Below are positions 1 to 8,390 of a DNA stretch of 64,000 nt, piece after piece. Below the pieces are notes generated by a model that was given only the letters and a program-made list of their open reading frames with translations, ran no database searches and was not told the origin of the DNA. The stretch is from Nannocystis pusilla (GTDB taxonomy: Bacteria; Myxococcota_A; Polyangia; Nannocystales; Nannocystaceae). Position 1 is the stretch's first letter, and the number at the start of each line of letters is the position of its first letter. Location: the NCBI RefSeq assembly GCF_026626665.1, contig NZ_JAPNKE010000002.1, forward strand, positions 7,913,168 through 7,977,167, given 5' to 3'. A program made the position numbers and the translations under genes.

Positions 1-1201
1 GCAGCTTCGCCAGCAGCTGGGCGTTGGTGAGGACGCTGTCGCGGCCGTCGATCTTGCACGGCACGACCTTGTCGTGGAACGGGATCACCGTGGTGTCACG
101 GTTCTTGCGCAGGAACGCCGCGGCGACCAGGGCCGCCACGTCGATGCAGCGGACCGCCGAGGTCGCCCCCTTGCGGAACCCCGTGGCCGGGGAGTGCATC
201 GAACCCGAGACGTCGAGCAGGACGTAGATCTGCCCCTCGACCTCGGGCACGTTGTCGAGCGCCGCCTCCATGGCGTCGTGCAGCGCGTCGCGGATCTTCT
301 TCGGCACCGCGGCGTCGGCCTGCTTGTAGGCCATGAGGAGCTGGTACGGGAACACCCGCGCCTTCCGCACCTCGTCGGGCGCGGCCAGCTTCTTGGCGAG
401 CGCCTTGGTGAGCGCCGCGTCGTCGAACACGCCGTGGCGCAGGAAGGTGTTGAGGTTCATGCGCAGCATCTGCCAGCCGGCGCGGGCAGCGATGGCCCGC
501 CACGCGCTCTCGCGCAGCGGCGACCCCGTGAGCAGCTGGAACGGCACGTCGGGGACCTCTTCGGTGCGCCCGGCCTTGAAGTCCTCGAAGGCGCGGACGC
601 ACGCCGGCAGCTTGTCGGCGTCGTGCTGGCGGCCGAGCAGGTAGCCGTAGAGGGCCCGCCGGCCGTCGTTGCCCGGCTTCGGGTGGACCATCCGCAGCAC
701 GTCGGTCAGCGACGGGTCGTTGCCGACCGAGTCCGCCAGCACCTGAGCGTCGGTGCGCCGGTCGAGCCAGCGCTGCACCAGCCGCTTCGGCCGCGTCCCG
801 AGCGAGCGCCGCCCGGTCGCGCCGGACCGCACGATCTGCACGAAGTTGCGCAGCATCTTGCCGTTGTCGCAGACCCGCCCGAACACCTTCTCGAGCGCCT
901 CGCCGTTGCGGCTCGCCAGCTCCGCCAGGAGCAGCGCCGGCATGTCCTTCATGTGGCTGTGCTTCCGGGTGTACACGGCCGTCTTCGCCACGAACTCGGC
1001 GTCGACCTTGGCGACCAGCGCCCGCACCGCGTCGAGCTGGCCCTGCCCGCTCGTATAAAACGTGTTGTTCAGGCACCCGGTCGCGGCGTACTGCGCCAGC
1101 GCGTGCTTGTCGCTCAGCGCGTAGGCCCGACCACCGGCCTCGTTGACCGCAGTAGCAGCGGGAGCAACCTTGCGGGAGGTGAAGATCGAGAGGTTGACCA
1201 T
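1..1201 (-). CDS. rsr: TROVE-domain Ro60 ortholog (Rsr), 3' end outside window
   Basis: A ring-shaped RNA-binding protein of the Ro60/Rsr family, which binds Y RNAs and misfolded RNAs and helps exonucleases in rRNA maturation or decay. The visible 400 residues hold the HEAT-like TROVE ring (about 20-310) and the start of a von Willebrand A domain with the metal-site motif DVSGS at about 330-334. The C-terminus continues past the left edge. I chose the ATG at 1201 because AAGGAG lies six bases upstream; an in-frame ATG at 1276 has no ribosome site. No frameshift is seen in the visible part. Neither rtcB nor an obvious Y RNA is visible beside it, although both often accompany bacterial rsr. Confidence 0.9.
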   Translation of the reverse strand, partial: MVNLSIFTSRKVAPAATAVNEAGGRAYALSDKHALAQYAATGCLNNTFYTSGQGQLDAVRALVAKVDAEFVAKTAVYTRKHSHMKDMPALLLAELASRNGEALEKVFGRVCDNGKMLRNFVQIVRSGATGRRSLGTRPKRLVQRWLDRRTDAQVLADSVGNDPSLTDVLRMVHPKPGNDGRRALYGYLLGRQHDADKLPACVRAFEDFKAGRTEEVPDVPFQLLTGSPLRESAWRAIAARAGWQMLRMNLNTFLRHGVFDDAALTKALAKKLAAPDEVRKARVFPYQLLMAYKQADAAVPKKIRDALHDAMEAALDNVPEVEGQIYVLLDVSGSMHSPATGFRKGATSAVRCIDVAALVAAAFLRKNRDTTVIPFHDKVVPCKIDGRDSVLTNAQLLAKL

Positions 1202-1276
1202 GACGGGCTCCTTGTCCTTGTCCACCCCCTTGAGCAGGCGGCGGACCGAAGGCCAAACGGAGGCCTGGATCTTCAT

Positions 1277-1345
1277 GATTCCGAATATTTGAATATCTAT
1301 GTCCGGGGAAAAATGGAACTTTTATCTTATCCGCTCATATCCAGT
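1277..1345 (-). promoter_or_regulatory. AT-rich probable promoter/operator of rsr
   Basis: A sharply AT-rich island in GC-rich DNA directly upstream of the TROVE gene. It contains the imperfect palindrome ATATT-CA-AATAT (about 1284-1295) and TAAGAT-like hexamers. I see no sigma-54 GG/GC signature. Promoter identity is inferred from position and composition. Confidence 0.4.
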
Positions 1346-1606
1346 GGTAGATGATGATCGCGCGCGGACGATCGCATGTCTTTCGGGTCAGCTCGCGCCG
1401 CACGCAGGTCGACGCCTGCAGACGCCTGTCTCTCGGGTCAGCTGACCTCTGCGCGGCGACGGTCCGTCGAGCGTGCGGCGAGCCGGTGGCAGGCGGCCGC
1501 ACTCGAGTCATCCCTTCGACTCGCCTGGCCTTCGAGACAGCTCGACAGGGCCGGGCCTTCAGCCTGTCCCTCAGGACATCCGGATCGGGACGGCGCCGCC
1601 CGGGCG
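1346..1606. other. Intergenic region with dyad repeat
   Basis: No gene seen. It holds one strict TGTC-N6-GACA dyad at 1565-1578 and two near copies, around 1377 and 1430, each followed by GGGTCAGCT, which suggests a small direct duplication. I looked for a Y RNA-like hairpin with a tRNA-like end beside rsr and found none that is convincing. Confidence 0.5.
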
Positions 1607-2728
1607 TCAGCGCTTCGGCGGCGTGTCGGGCTTGCCGTCGAGGTCGGGGCGGCCGTCGAACAGGTCGCGGCTGATGGCGACCGCGCGCTGGATCATCGCG
1701 TTGAGCGTGCTCGAGCGGGCCAGGTCGGGATCACGGGCGCGGACGTGGTCGACCACCTGCTCGACCTTCACCGCGCCGCCCTGCTGCAGCTCTTGCAAGA
1801 TCGCCAGCAGCATCCGCTCGCTGCGCTCGCGCTCCGTCTGTTCGCGGCGGCGGACCACGATCGCGCGGGCCAGCAGCAGCCCGAGGATGATGACGACGAG
1901 CGCGAGGATCCACGCGATCCGCTCGCCGACCTGCGCCCCCTTGTGGAGCGTGTCGTCGATGCGGCCCCAGAAGCGCTCGCGGAATTGCTGGTACTGCGGG
2001 TCGGTCTCGACCACCTCGAGGGCATCGACCGCGCCGAGCAGCGCCTCGCGGCTGACCTCGCGCGACACCTTTCCGGCCGCCGGCGCGAGCTCGCGGGTCA
2101 GCGCCTCGCGCAGCGCGGGCGCGACGTCCTTCTCGATCGTGTGGCGCAGGGCCGGGCCGACGTTGTCCTCGACCACGCGCTGGATCGCCGGGCCCACGTT
2201 GCGCTCGAGCACCGTCTGGGTCGCCGGTCCGAGCTCGTCGCGCAGGCCCTCGCTCAGCGTCGTCAGCGTCCTGCGCGTCAGCGCCTCGGCCATGTTCGCC
2301 GCGCCTTGCCGCGTCGCCGGCGACAGCGCCGCGTGGATCGCCTGCTCGACCGCCTGCCGCGTCGTGTCGACCACCGCCGGGCTCACGTCTTCGCGCAGCC
2401 CCTGGCCGACCGCCTTCGACAGCGCGCCGACGTAGTCCTCGCTGACCTGGCGGACCTTCGCCAACCGCTGCTCGTCGGTGAGCCCGTCGAACGCCCCGAC
2501 CGCGACTTGCCCGGCCAGCTCGCGCGCCGCTTGCTGGACCTCGGGCAGGTCGAGCAGGCCCTCGATGCGCTTCTGCGTGCGCGGGTCCTCGAGCGTGTTC
2601 AGCGTCTCGTCGATCGCGGCCGGCACCGCCCGGCGGACCATCTTCTCGGTTCCTGTCGCGCAGGACATGTCCCAAAGGACAAGCCCGAGCGCCAGCGCGG
2701 CGGCGCGCCCGGGCCGATCGTGGGCCAC
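1607..2728 (-). CDS. Probable lipoprotein with one membrane helix, unknown function
   Basis: 373 residues. The N-terminus is hydrophobic and ends in Cys-23, a plausible but poor lipobox (D-M-S-C). The middle (about 45-240) is a long helical region rich in short amphipathic repeats, a single membrane segment lies near 268-290, and a charged RRREQTERERSER stretch with a possible coiled coil follows. No family recognised. The residues just before the Cys are encoded by a TGTC-N6-GACA dyad (2668-2681), so the repeat overlaps the signal-peptide cleavage region. The gene lies downstream of prmC on the same strand. Confidence 0.75.
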   Translation of the reverse strand: MAHDRPGRAAALALGLVLWDMSCATGTEKMVRRAVPAAIDETLNTLEDPRTQKRIEGLLDLPEVQQAARELAGQVAVGAFDGLTDEQRLAKVRQVSEDYVGALSKAVGQGLREDVSPAVVDTTRQAVEQAIHAALSPATRQGAANMAEALTRRTLTTLSEGLRDELGPATQTVLERNVGPAIQRVVEDNVGPALRHTIEKDVAPALREALTRELAPAAGKVSREVSREALLGAVDALEVVETDPQYQQFRERFWGRIDDTLHKGAQVGERIAWILALVVIILGLLLARAIVVRRREQTERERSERMLLAILQELQQGGAVKVEQVVDHVRARDPDLARSSTLNAMIQRAVAISRDLFDGRPDLDGKPDTPPKR

Positions 2729-2791
2729 CTGCGCGCGGACGAGGGGGCATCCGCCTCAGGATAGGAGAGCCGCGTCCTGGCCGCCAGTTCG

Positions 2792-3706
2792 TCAGCCGAG
2801 AGGCGCCGCGCCGCTGACGACCCGGTCGATCCCGGCCGCGTCGCGGCGGATCTCGACCGCCTCGTAGCCGCGCGCCAGCAACAGCTCGCGGGTCGCCTCC
2901 GCCTGGCCGAGCCCGATCTCGAGGAACAGCCGTCCCTCGCCCGTCAGCACCCCCGGGGCCGCGCACTGGTCGATCAGCCGGCGCACCAGATCGAGGCCGT
3001 CGCGCCCGCCGTCGAGCGCGAGGCGGGGCTCGTAGTCGCGGACCTCGGGCTGCAGCTCGGCGATCTCGGGCGAGGCGATGTAGGGCAGGTTGGCGGCGAT
3101 GGCCGCGAAGCCACCGGCGGGGACCGTCACGCCGCGCAGGAGATCGCCGCGGACGAACTCGACCTGCAGGCCGAGCCTGGCCGCGTTTTCGCGCGCGACC
3201 GCGAGGGCGTCGGGCGAGACGTCGACCGCGGTGACGTCGACGTCGCGGCGCGCGTGCTTGACTGCCAGCGCGATCGCCCCCGAGCCGGTGCCGACGTCGA
3301 GCACGTGCAGCGGGTACGGCGGCGGCGGCGGCGGCAGCAGCTCGAGCAACCAGTCGACCAGGTGCTCGGTCTCCGGCCGCGGGATCAGCACCCGGCGGTC
3401 GACCGCGAGCTCGAGGCCGAGCCCGTGGAAGCCGCGCTTGCCGGCGATGTACGCCACCGGCTCGCGCGCGAGTCGCCGGCGGATCAGCTCGCGCAGCGTC
3501 GTCCGCTGGTCGTCGTCGACCAGCGCGTCGTAGCGGAGGAAGATCTGCATGCGCGTGCAACCGAGCGCCTGCGCCACCAGGTGCTGCGCGTCGGCGCGGG
3601 CCTCGCCGAAGCCCGCGCGTTCGAACCGCTCGAAGGTCCACTGCAGCACCTCCTGGACGGTCCAGAGCTGCTGGCGCGCGGGTCGGGTCGGGGACGCGGA
3701 GGACAC
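2792..3706 (-). CDS. prmC: Release factor glutamine methyltransferase PrmC
   Basis: N5-glutamine methyltransferase that methylates the GGQ glutamine of peptide chain release factors with SAM. 304 residues, normal length: helical N-terminal domain (1-100), motif IPRPETE at 108-114, SAM loop DVGTGSG at 137-143, and the substrate-binding tetrapeptide at 206-209, which reads NLPY instead of the more usual NPPY. A proline run (residues 125-130) sits before the SAM fold. The frame is intact. It lies just downstream of the Coq4-like gene, with about 30 bases between them. Confidence 0.93.
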   Translation of the reverse strand: MSSASPTRPARQQLWTVQEVLQWTFERFERAGFGEARADAQHLVAQALGCTRMQIFLRYDALVDDDQRTTLRELIRRRLAREPVAYIAGKRGFHGLGLELAVDRRVLIPRPETEHLVDWLLELLPPPPPPYPLHVLDVGTGSGAIALAVKHARRDVDVTAVDVSPDALAVARENAARLGLQVEFVRGDLLRGVTVPAGGFAAIAANLPYIASPEIAELQPEVRDYEPRLALDGGRDGLDLVRRLIDQCAAPGVLTGEGRLFLEIGLGQAEATRELLLARGYEAVEIRRDAAGIDRVVSGAAPLG

Positions 3707-3738
3707 TGGGCGCGGAGTGTAGCTTGGAGTTCGCGGTC

Positions 3739-4220
3739 TCAGGGCGCGGCGGTGTGGCCGCCGGCGGGGATCCCAGCTGCCGCCGGAGCTCGGCGATCGG
3801 GAGCTTCAGCACCGCCTCGGCGTCGCGGCCGTCGACGTAGAGGGTGCGCTGGCCCTTCGCAGCGCGGAACGCCCGCAGCGTCCGCAGCGGGGCCACGAAC
3901 AGCCCGCCGACCACCGCGGTGAGGTTGATCATCCACAAGAAGGGCGTGTTGCAGCCCGAGCGCAGCTCCCAGGCCCCGATCTCCGACTCCCCGGCGAGGT
4001 CGGTGCCGTAGCCGGTGAGCACGTGGTGGAGGTCGTGCAGCGCGACCACGCGGCGGCGGGCCGGCGGGTTCGGCAGGCGCAGCGTGCGGCCGAAGATGTA
4101 GAACGCGAACACCGGCGACGAGTACTCCGCCATCGAGAAGCCGTTCCGCTCGAGGTAGCGGTCGCGGCCTTCGCGGAGCGGCAGGTCGGACGGCACGTGG
4201 GTGACGCGCTGCAGCGGCAT
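3739..4220 (-). CDS. Coq4-like metal-motif protein (frameshift near 3' end)
   Basis: About 160 residues. It carries the Coq4-family signature HDxxH-x11-E (H62, D63, H66, E78) in the segment HDLHHVLTGYGTD, followed by a hydrophobic helix (about 95-112). In Coq4 this motif binds a divalent metal and acts in ubiquinone assembly; whether this protein does so is unknown. The frame runs open far into prmC, but inserting one G in the GGGATCC run near 3780 gives a natural stop at 3739, leaving a short gap to prmC. I take that as the true end. A second protein with the same motif lies at 8391-9335. Confidence 0.7.
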
Positions 4221-4315
4221 GTCCCCTCGTGTCGCGCAGTTCGCGGAGGATTGCCAGCCGTCATCCTCACGCCGCGCCGCGCGCCGCCGCGCGCCTCCAC
4301 CCGCGCGAGCGAACC

Positions 4316-4329
4316 TGTCTCTGGGGACA
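4316..4329. repeat. TGTC-N6-GACA dyad
   Basis: Single intergenic copy, TGTCTCTGGGGACA, just downstream of the gene ending at 4354 and upstream of the Coq4-like gene. Confidence 0.85.
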
Positions 4330-4353
4330 CCGCGGGCGAAAATCGCCTGCCGC

Positions 4354-4874
4354 TCAGGACGACGCCTTGGCCGGCTCCTCGAGCGGCGCCTCGATCTGCG
4401 CGACCATGCGCCGCAAGAGGCCCTCGACCATCAGCGCGCGCTCGCCCGAGTCGTAGACCCCGTCGTGGTAGCGGGCCTGGATGTCCTCGTACTTCTCGCG
4501 GGTGTCGTTGATGAGCTGCTTGTAGGGCTTGCGGCGGGCCAGGACTTCTTTTGGTTCTGCCAGAAGAACGAGACCATCGCGGCCACGGTGAAGCCGGTGA
4601 GGGCGACGCCGATCGGGCCGCTGACGATGTAGGCGAGGCCGTAGCGGAGGGCGACGACGCCGCCGACCCCGACGGCGAGCTCGCGGATCCCGCTCTTCTT
4701 CATCTTGCCCCAGGCCATCGGCAGCAGCTCGCCGGAGGCCAGCACCAGGGCCACGAATTCCGGCCGCTTGGCCCCGCGCTCGTAGGTGTCCTTGATCACC
4801 TGCTGCATGAAGGCGTCGAAGGACTCGTACACCTCGCTCGGGTAGGCCGTGTGACTGCTGCTGCTGGCTGCCAT
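4354..4874 (-). CDS. Small membrane protein, unknown (frameshift near 4549)
   Basis: About 173 residues after correcting one lost A in the AAAAGAAG run near 4549, which joins '..FFWQNQ' to 'EVLARRKPY..'. The N-terminus is soluble and helical (Ser-rich start, then 'PSEVYESFDAFMQQVI'), residues about 60-105 are hydrophobic and probably span the membrane twice, and the C-terminal 60 residues are charged. No family recognised. The start at 4874 follows a possible in-frame ATG three codons upstream. It diverges from the TPR/peptidase gene at 4945. Confidence 0.6.
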
Positions 4875-4944
4875 GCGCGCCAGCATAGCAGAGCCCTCGG
4901 ATTCCTTTGACACGGCCGCGCGCGGCTCGCACATTCCGGCCCGC

Positions 4945-7821
4945 ATGCCGCGCTCATGGTCGTCCCGTCCGCGTGCCGCGTGGCCCGTGCGCTTGCTCGC
5001 GGCCCTCGCCGCCGCCACCGCCGCGTGTCGCACGGCCCCGCCGGCCGCAGGCCCTTCCGCGGGCCCTGACCTGTCCGAACGTACAGCTCCGCCCTCGCTC
5101 GACGTGGGCGGCCTCGAGGTCCCGGAGGAGGGCGACGAGCCGGTCGCCAAGGAGCCGCCGAAGCGGCCCGAGCCCGTCGTCGTCAGCGATCTGGCCGGCG
5201 CCTTCGCGGCGCTCGAGCAAGGCAACCCCGAGGGCGCCGCCGCCTTCCTCGCCGGCGCCCTGCGCCAAAAGCCAGGTGACGAGCGGGTCCGCCTCGCGCT
5301 CGCGCACGCCCATCTGGCCACCGGCGCCACCGACCTCGCCGCCGCCGCGCTCGACCTCAAGGCCGGTCAGCCGAGCCCCGCACGGCTGCGCCTGCTCGCC
5401 CGCCTGCTCGCCGCGAAGGGCGACCAGGCCGGCGCGATCGCCCTGCTGCAGAAGGCCGCGAACGATCCCTCCGAGCTGCCCGCGCGGGGCGAGCTGCTCA
5501 GCCTGCTGGTCGCCGCCGGCCAGGAGAAAGACCCCAGGGCCGTGGCCCTGCGCGAGCAGCTCTACGACGCCTACGACGCCGGCAAGGCCAAGACCGTCGA
5601 GGAGCTGACCGCGGTGGCCCGCGCGGCGCTGGCCCGCGGCTCGACCGGCGCCTTCCACGACGCCAACATGGTCCTCGGCGAGGCCGAGAAGCTGCCCCTC
5701 GAGACAGCTTCGCTCGAGCCCGCGTTCGCCCTGCGCGACCGGGCGCTGCTGCTGCGCGGGGTGATGTTCCGCGAGAAGTACGCGGCGACCGAGGCGATCG
5801 AGACCTACGAGCAGATCTTGCGCCGCGACGCGTGGCACGCCGAAGCCCTCGCCGGAGTCGCCGCGGCCCACCTCGAGGAGCTGCGCCTGGCCGCCGCGAG
5901 CGAGACGGCCCAGCGGGCGCTGCAGGTCAATCCGCGCCAGCCCGAGGCGCTCGGCGTCCTCGCCAAGGTCGCGCTGGTCGAGGGTCGCCGCGACGAGGCC
6001 ACCGCGCGCGCGCAGGGCGACATGCTCGCCGCCAGCCCCGGCCACCCCGACGCGCTGGCGGTGCTGGCCGGGGCCGCGCTGGCCCGCGACGACCAGGCCG
6101 CCTACGCCCGCCTGCGCGACCAGGCCGTGGCCGGCAACCCGCTGGCCTTCTACCTCGCGCTGGCCGACCTGCTCGTCTCGATGCACATGTACGAACAGAC
6201 AGGTACGGTCCTCGACGAGGCGGCGAGGCGCGCGCCCGACAACGCCTACGTGCAGTCGGCGATGGGCCTCAACCTGCTGCGCCTCGGCAAGGAGACCGAG
6301 GGCCGGGCCGCGCTCAAGGCCGCGTGGAAGCGCGACCGCTTCAACGAGCGCACCCGCAACACCCTCGACCTCTACGACCAGCGCATCGACCCGCTCTACA
6401 CCGACGTGAGCGACGGCGACCTCAGCCTGCGCCTCCTCAAGGAGGACCAGGAGTATGTCTCCGGGGACATGTTGGCGATCATCGCCCGCGCCCGCCAGAG
6501 CCTCGACAAGCGCTACGCCCTGCGCCCGACCCCGCTGCGCATCGAGGTGTTCGCCGACCCCAGCGACTTCTCGGTCCGTACGATCGGCGTGCCCAGCCTC
6601 GGCGCCGTCGGCGTGTGCTTCGGCCGCCTCATCACCGCCCTCGGTCCCTACGCCGGCACCCACAACTTCCACCAGGTCGTGTGGCACGAGCTCGCCCACG
6701 TCTACGCCGTCCAGCTCAGCAAGGGCCGCGTCCCGCGGTGGTTCACCGAGGGCCTGTCCGAGTGGGAGTCCGAGCTCGCCGACCCGTCGTGGGCCCGCGA
6801 GAGCGCCGAGCTGCTGGCCGTCGCCCGCCGCAAGGGCACCCTGCGCCGCCTGTCCGAGCTCGAGCTCGCGTTCCTGCGGGCCGGCAGCGCCCAGGCCATG
6901 GAGGTCGCCTACACCACCGCCGCCTACGCCGTCCGCTACCTCGGCGAGACCTACGGCCTGCCGCGCCTCATCGCCATGCTCAAGGGCTACGGCGAGGGCG
7001 GCACCACCGAGGCGCTGATGGAGCGCCACCTCGGCAAGCCGCTGGCGGTCGTCGAGAAGGAATTCGAGACCTGGCTCTTCGGCCAGATCGACGCCAAGAT
7101 CAAGGGCTGGGAGCCGGCCAAGAGCCGCGGCGACAAGCCCGACGAGCGCGACAAGCTGCTGACCGAGGCGTTCGCCCACGCGCAGAAGAAGGACATGACC
7201 TCGGCCGCGCGCGTGCTGCAGCAGCTGATCCAGGGCCGCGGCGACGGCTTCGTCCCGCGCATGACCCTGGCCGAGGTGCTGATGCAGGGCCCGAGCTGGA
7301 AGCAGGCCGCCGAGCACTATGAAAAGGCCCGCGGCTTCCGCCCCGAGTCGGTCGAGCCGATCATCCGCCTGGCCGAGCTGGCCCGCCGCGACGGCGACGT
7401 GGCCCGCGAGAAGGCGCTGCTGCGCGAGGGTCTGGCGATCGACGGCATGAGCTACGACCCGGCCGCGCGCCTGGTGATGCTCGCCGCCGTCACGGCCGAC
7501 GCGCCGAACCGCGACTACGCGCTGGACCGCGCCGCCGCGATCGCCCCGCTCCACCCGCTCACCCTCGGCGGCCAGGCCCTGCGCGCCGCCGCCACCGGCG
7601 ACAAGGCCCGCGCCCGCAGCCTCAGCGACCGCGCCCTCAAGAACATGAACGAGGGCCCGCTCGCCAAGGGCCCCGTCGACACCCTGGTGGTCCTCGCCCT
7701 CGCCGCCGACGCCGCCGGCGACGCCACCCGCGCGAAGATCCTCGCCGCCCGCGCCGGCGCCGAACCCAAGCTGCCCGCCCCCGCCAAGCAAGCGATGGAG
7801 CGCGTGCGCACCGCGAAGTGA
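4945..7821 (+). CDS. TPR lipoprotein with gluzincin (M48/M61-type) peptidase-like domain
   Basis: 958 residues. A lipoprotein signal ends at Cys-28 (ALAAATAAC). The first ~480 residues are helical tetratricopeptide-like repeats; a metallopeptidase-like domain follows with HELAH at 581-585 and the downstream glutamate motif WFTEGLSEWE, the arrangement of HExxH...E zinc peptidases of the MA clan. More TPRs fill the C-terminus. It is probably anchored in the outer or inner membrane facing the periplasm. The ATG at 4945 is chosen because it begins the signal peptide; an upstream ATG at 4873 would add a non-signal extension. A dyad at 6456-6469 is read in frame as part of 'YVSGDML'. Confidence 0.85.
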   Translation: MPRSWSSRPRAAWPVRLLAALAAATAACRTAPPAAGPSAGPDLSERTAPPSLDVGGLEVPEEGDEPVAKEPPKRPEPVVVSDLAGAFAALEQGNPEGAAAFLAGALRQKPGDERVRLALAHAHLATGATDLAAAALDLKAGQPSPARLRLLARLLAAKGDQAGAIALLQKAANDPSELPARGELLSLLVAAGQEKDPRAVALREQLYDAYDAGKAKTVEELTAVARAALARGSTGAFHDANMVLGEAEKLPLETASLEPAFALRDRALLLRGVMFREKYAATEAIETYEQILRRDAWHAEALAGVAAAHLEELRLAAASETAQRALQVNPRQPEALGVLAKVALVEGRRDEATARAQGDMLAASPGHPDALAVLAGAALARDDQAAYARLRDQAVAGNPLAFYLALADLLVSMHMYEQTGTVLDEAARRAPDNAYVQSAMGLNLLRLGKETEGRAALKAAWKRDRFNERTRNTLDLYDQRIDPLYTDVSDGDLSLRLLKEDQEYVSGDMLAIIARARQSLDKRYALRPTPLRIEVFADPSDFSVRTIGVPSLGAVGVCFGRLITALGPYAGTHNFHQVVWHELAHVYAVQLSKGRVPRWFTEGLSEWESELADPSWARESAELLAVARRKGTLRRLSELELAFLRAGSAQAMEVAYTTAAYAVRYLGETYGLPRLIAMLKGYGEGGTTEALMERHLGKPLAVVEKEFETWLFGQIDAKIKGWEPAKSRGDKPDERDKLLTEAFAHAQKKDMTSAARVLQQLIQGRGDGFVPRMTLAEVLMQGPSWKQAAEHYEKARGFRPESVEPIIRLAELARRDGDVAREKALLREGLAIDGMSYDPAARLVMLAAVTADAPNRDYALDRAAAIAPLHPLTLGGQALRAAATGDKARARSLSDRALKNMNEGPLAKGPVDTLVVLALAADAAGDATRAKILAARAGAEPKLPAPAKQAMERVRTAK

Positions 7822-8374
7822 ACTCTCCTAGCCATGGGCATGCTCTTCGGAGCATGTCCTTCGGGAATGTCTCCGAGGACATGCTCTCGTGAACATGTCC
7901 CCTCGCGCATGCGAACCTGCGAGGGGGTCCGACCGAGAGGCGCGAGTCGGCGAGCGTCGTCGCTGAGCCGGCGATCTCGGGCCCCCGACTCGAGCACAGC
8001 GCCAGCAGCACCGCCACGCGCACGCCTCGACGCGCACCGCCACGCCCGCGGCGAGGTTCGAACCGCGAGAGGACGGCGCGTCGACGCGACCGCCGGGGCT
8101 GCGACGTGGGGTATCGACCCCGACGCGACCCGCGCCCTGCAGTCCGGACAGCCGCCCGCGGCTCACGGACAGCGAGGGACGGCGATCGACCCGACAGACC
8201 GGTCGACCGCCCCGGGCGCGTGACGCTGGGGAAACGCCGTGGCGACGGCGCCCGACCCGCAGCGCGAGCGCCCGCGAACCGCCGGTGAGCCCGCGTTCAT
8301 CGGGCCTCGGGGCGGGCGACCGACCTCTCGTGGCCCGGCCGCTCGCCAGGGTTTGCGCTGCCGGGCCGGCCTGG
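7822..8374. other. Intergenic region with clustered hairpins
   Basis: No gene seen in about 550 bases. The first 80 bases (7838-7915) hold overlapping short inverted repeats built from CATG-ended arms, including a strict dyad TGTCTCCGAGGACA at 7868-7881; these may act as the transcription end of the peptidase gene, although no T-run follows. The rest is GC-rich without recognisable features. Confidence 0.5.
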
Positions 8375-8380
8375 TAGCGT
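8375..8380 (+). promoter_or_regulatory. Possible -10 box (TAGCGT) of a leaderless transcript
   Basis: TAGCGT lies 10 bases before the ATG at 8391 and there is no clear ribosome site. Similar TANNNT hexamers sit 7-10 bases before the starts at 10072, 29308 and 59783. Weak evidence taken alone. Confidence 0.25.
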
Positions 8381-8390
8381 GGGCCCCGCC

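Noticed and set aside
74..1354. A 426-codon plus-strand frame
   Set aside because: Arg/His/Val-rich shadow of the TROVE gene, with no recognisable domain.
1202..1606. Y RNA gene beside rsr
   Set aside because: No long stem with a conserved binding bulge or tRNA-like end could be built by eye.
1731..4220. An 829-codon open frame on the minus strand spanning the Coq4-like gene and prmC
   Set aside because: Only its first ~150 codons look like protein; the rest is Arg/Ala/Gly-rich antiframe over prmC and the lipoprotein gene, which have clear family motifs. It arises from high G+C and a missing base near 3780.
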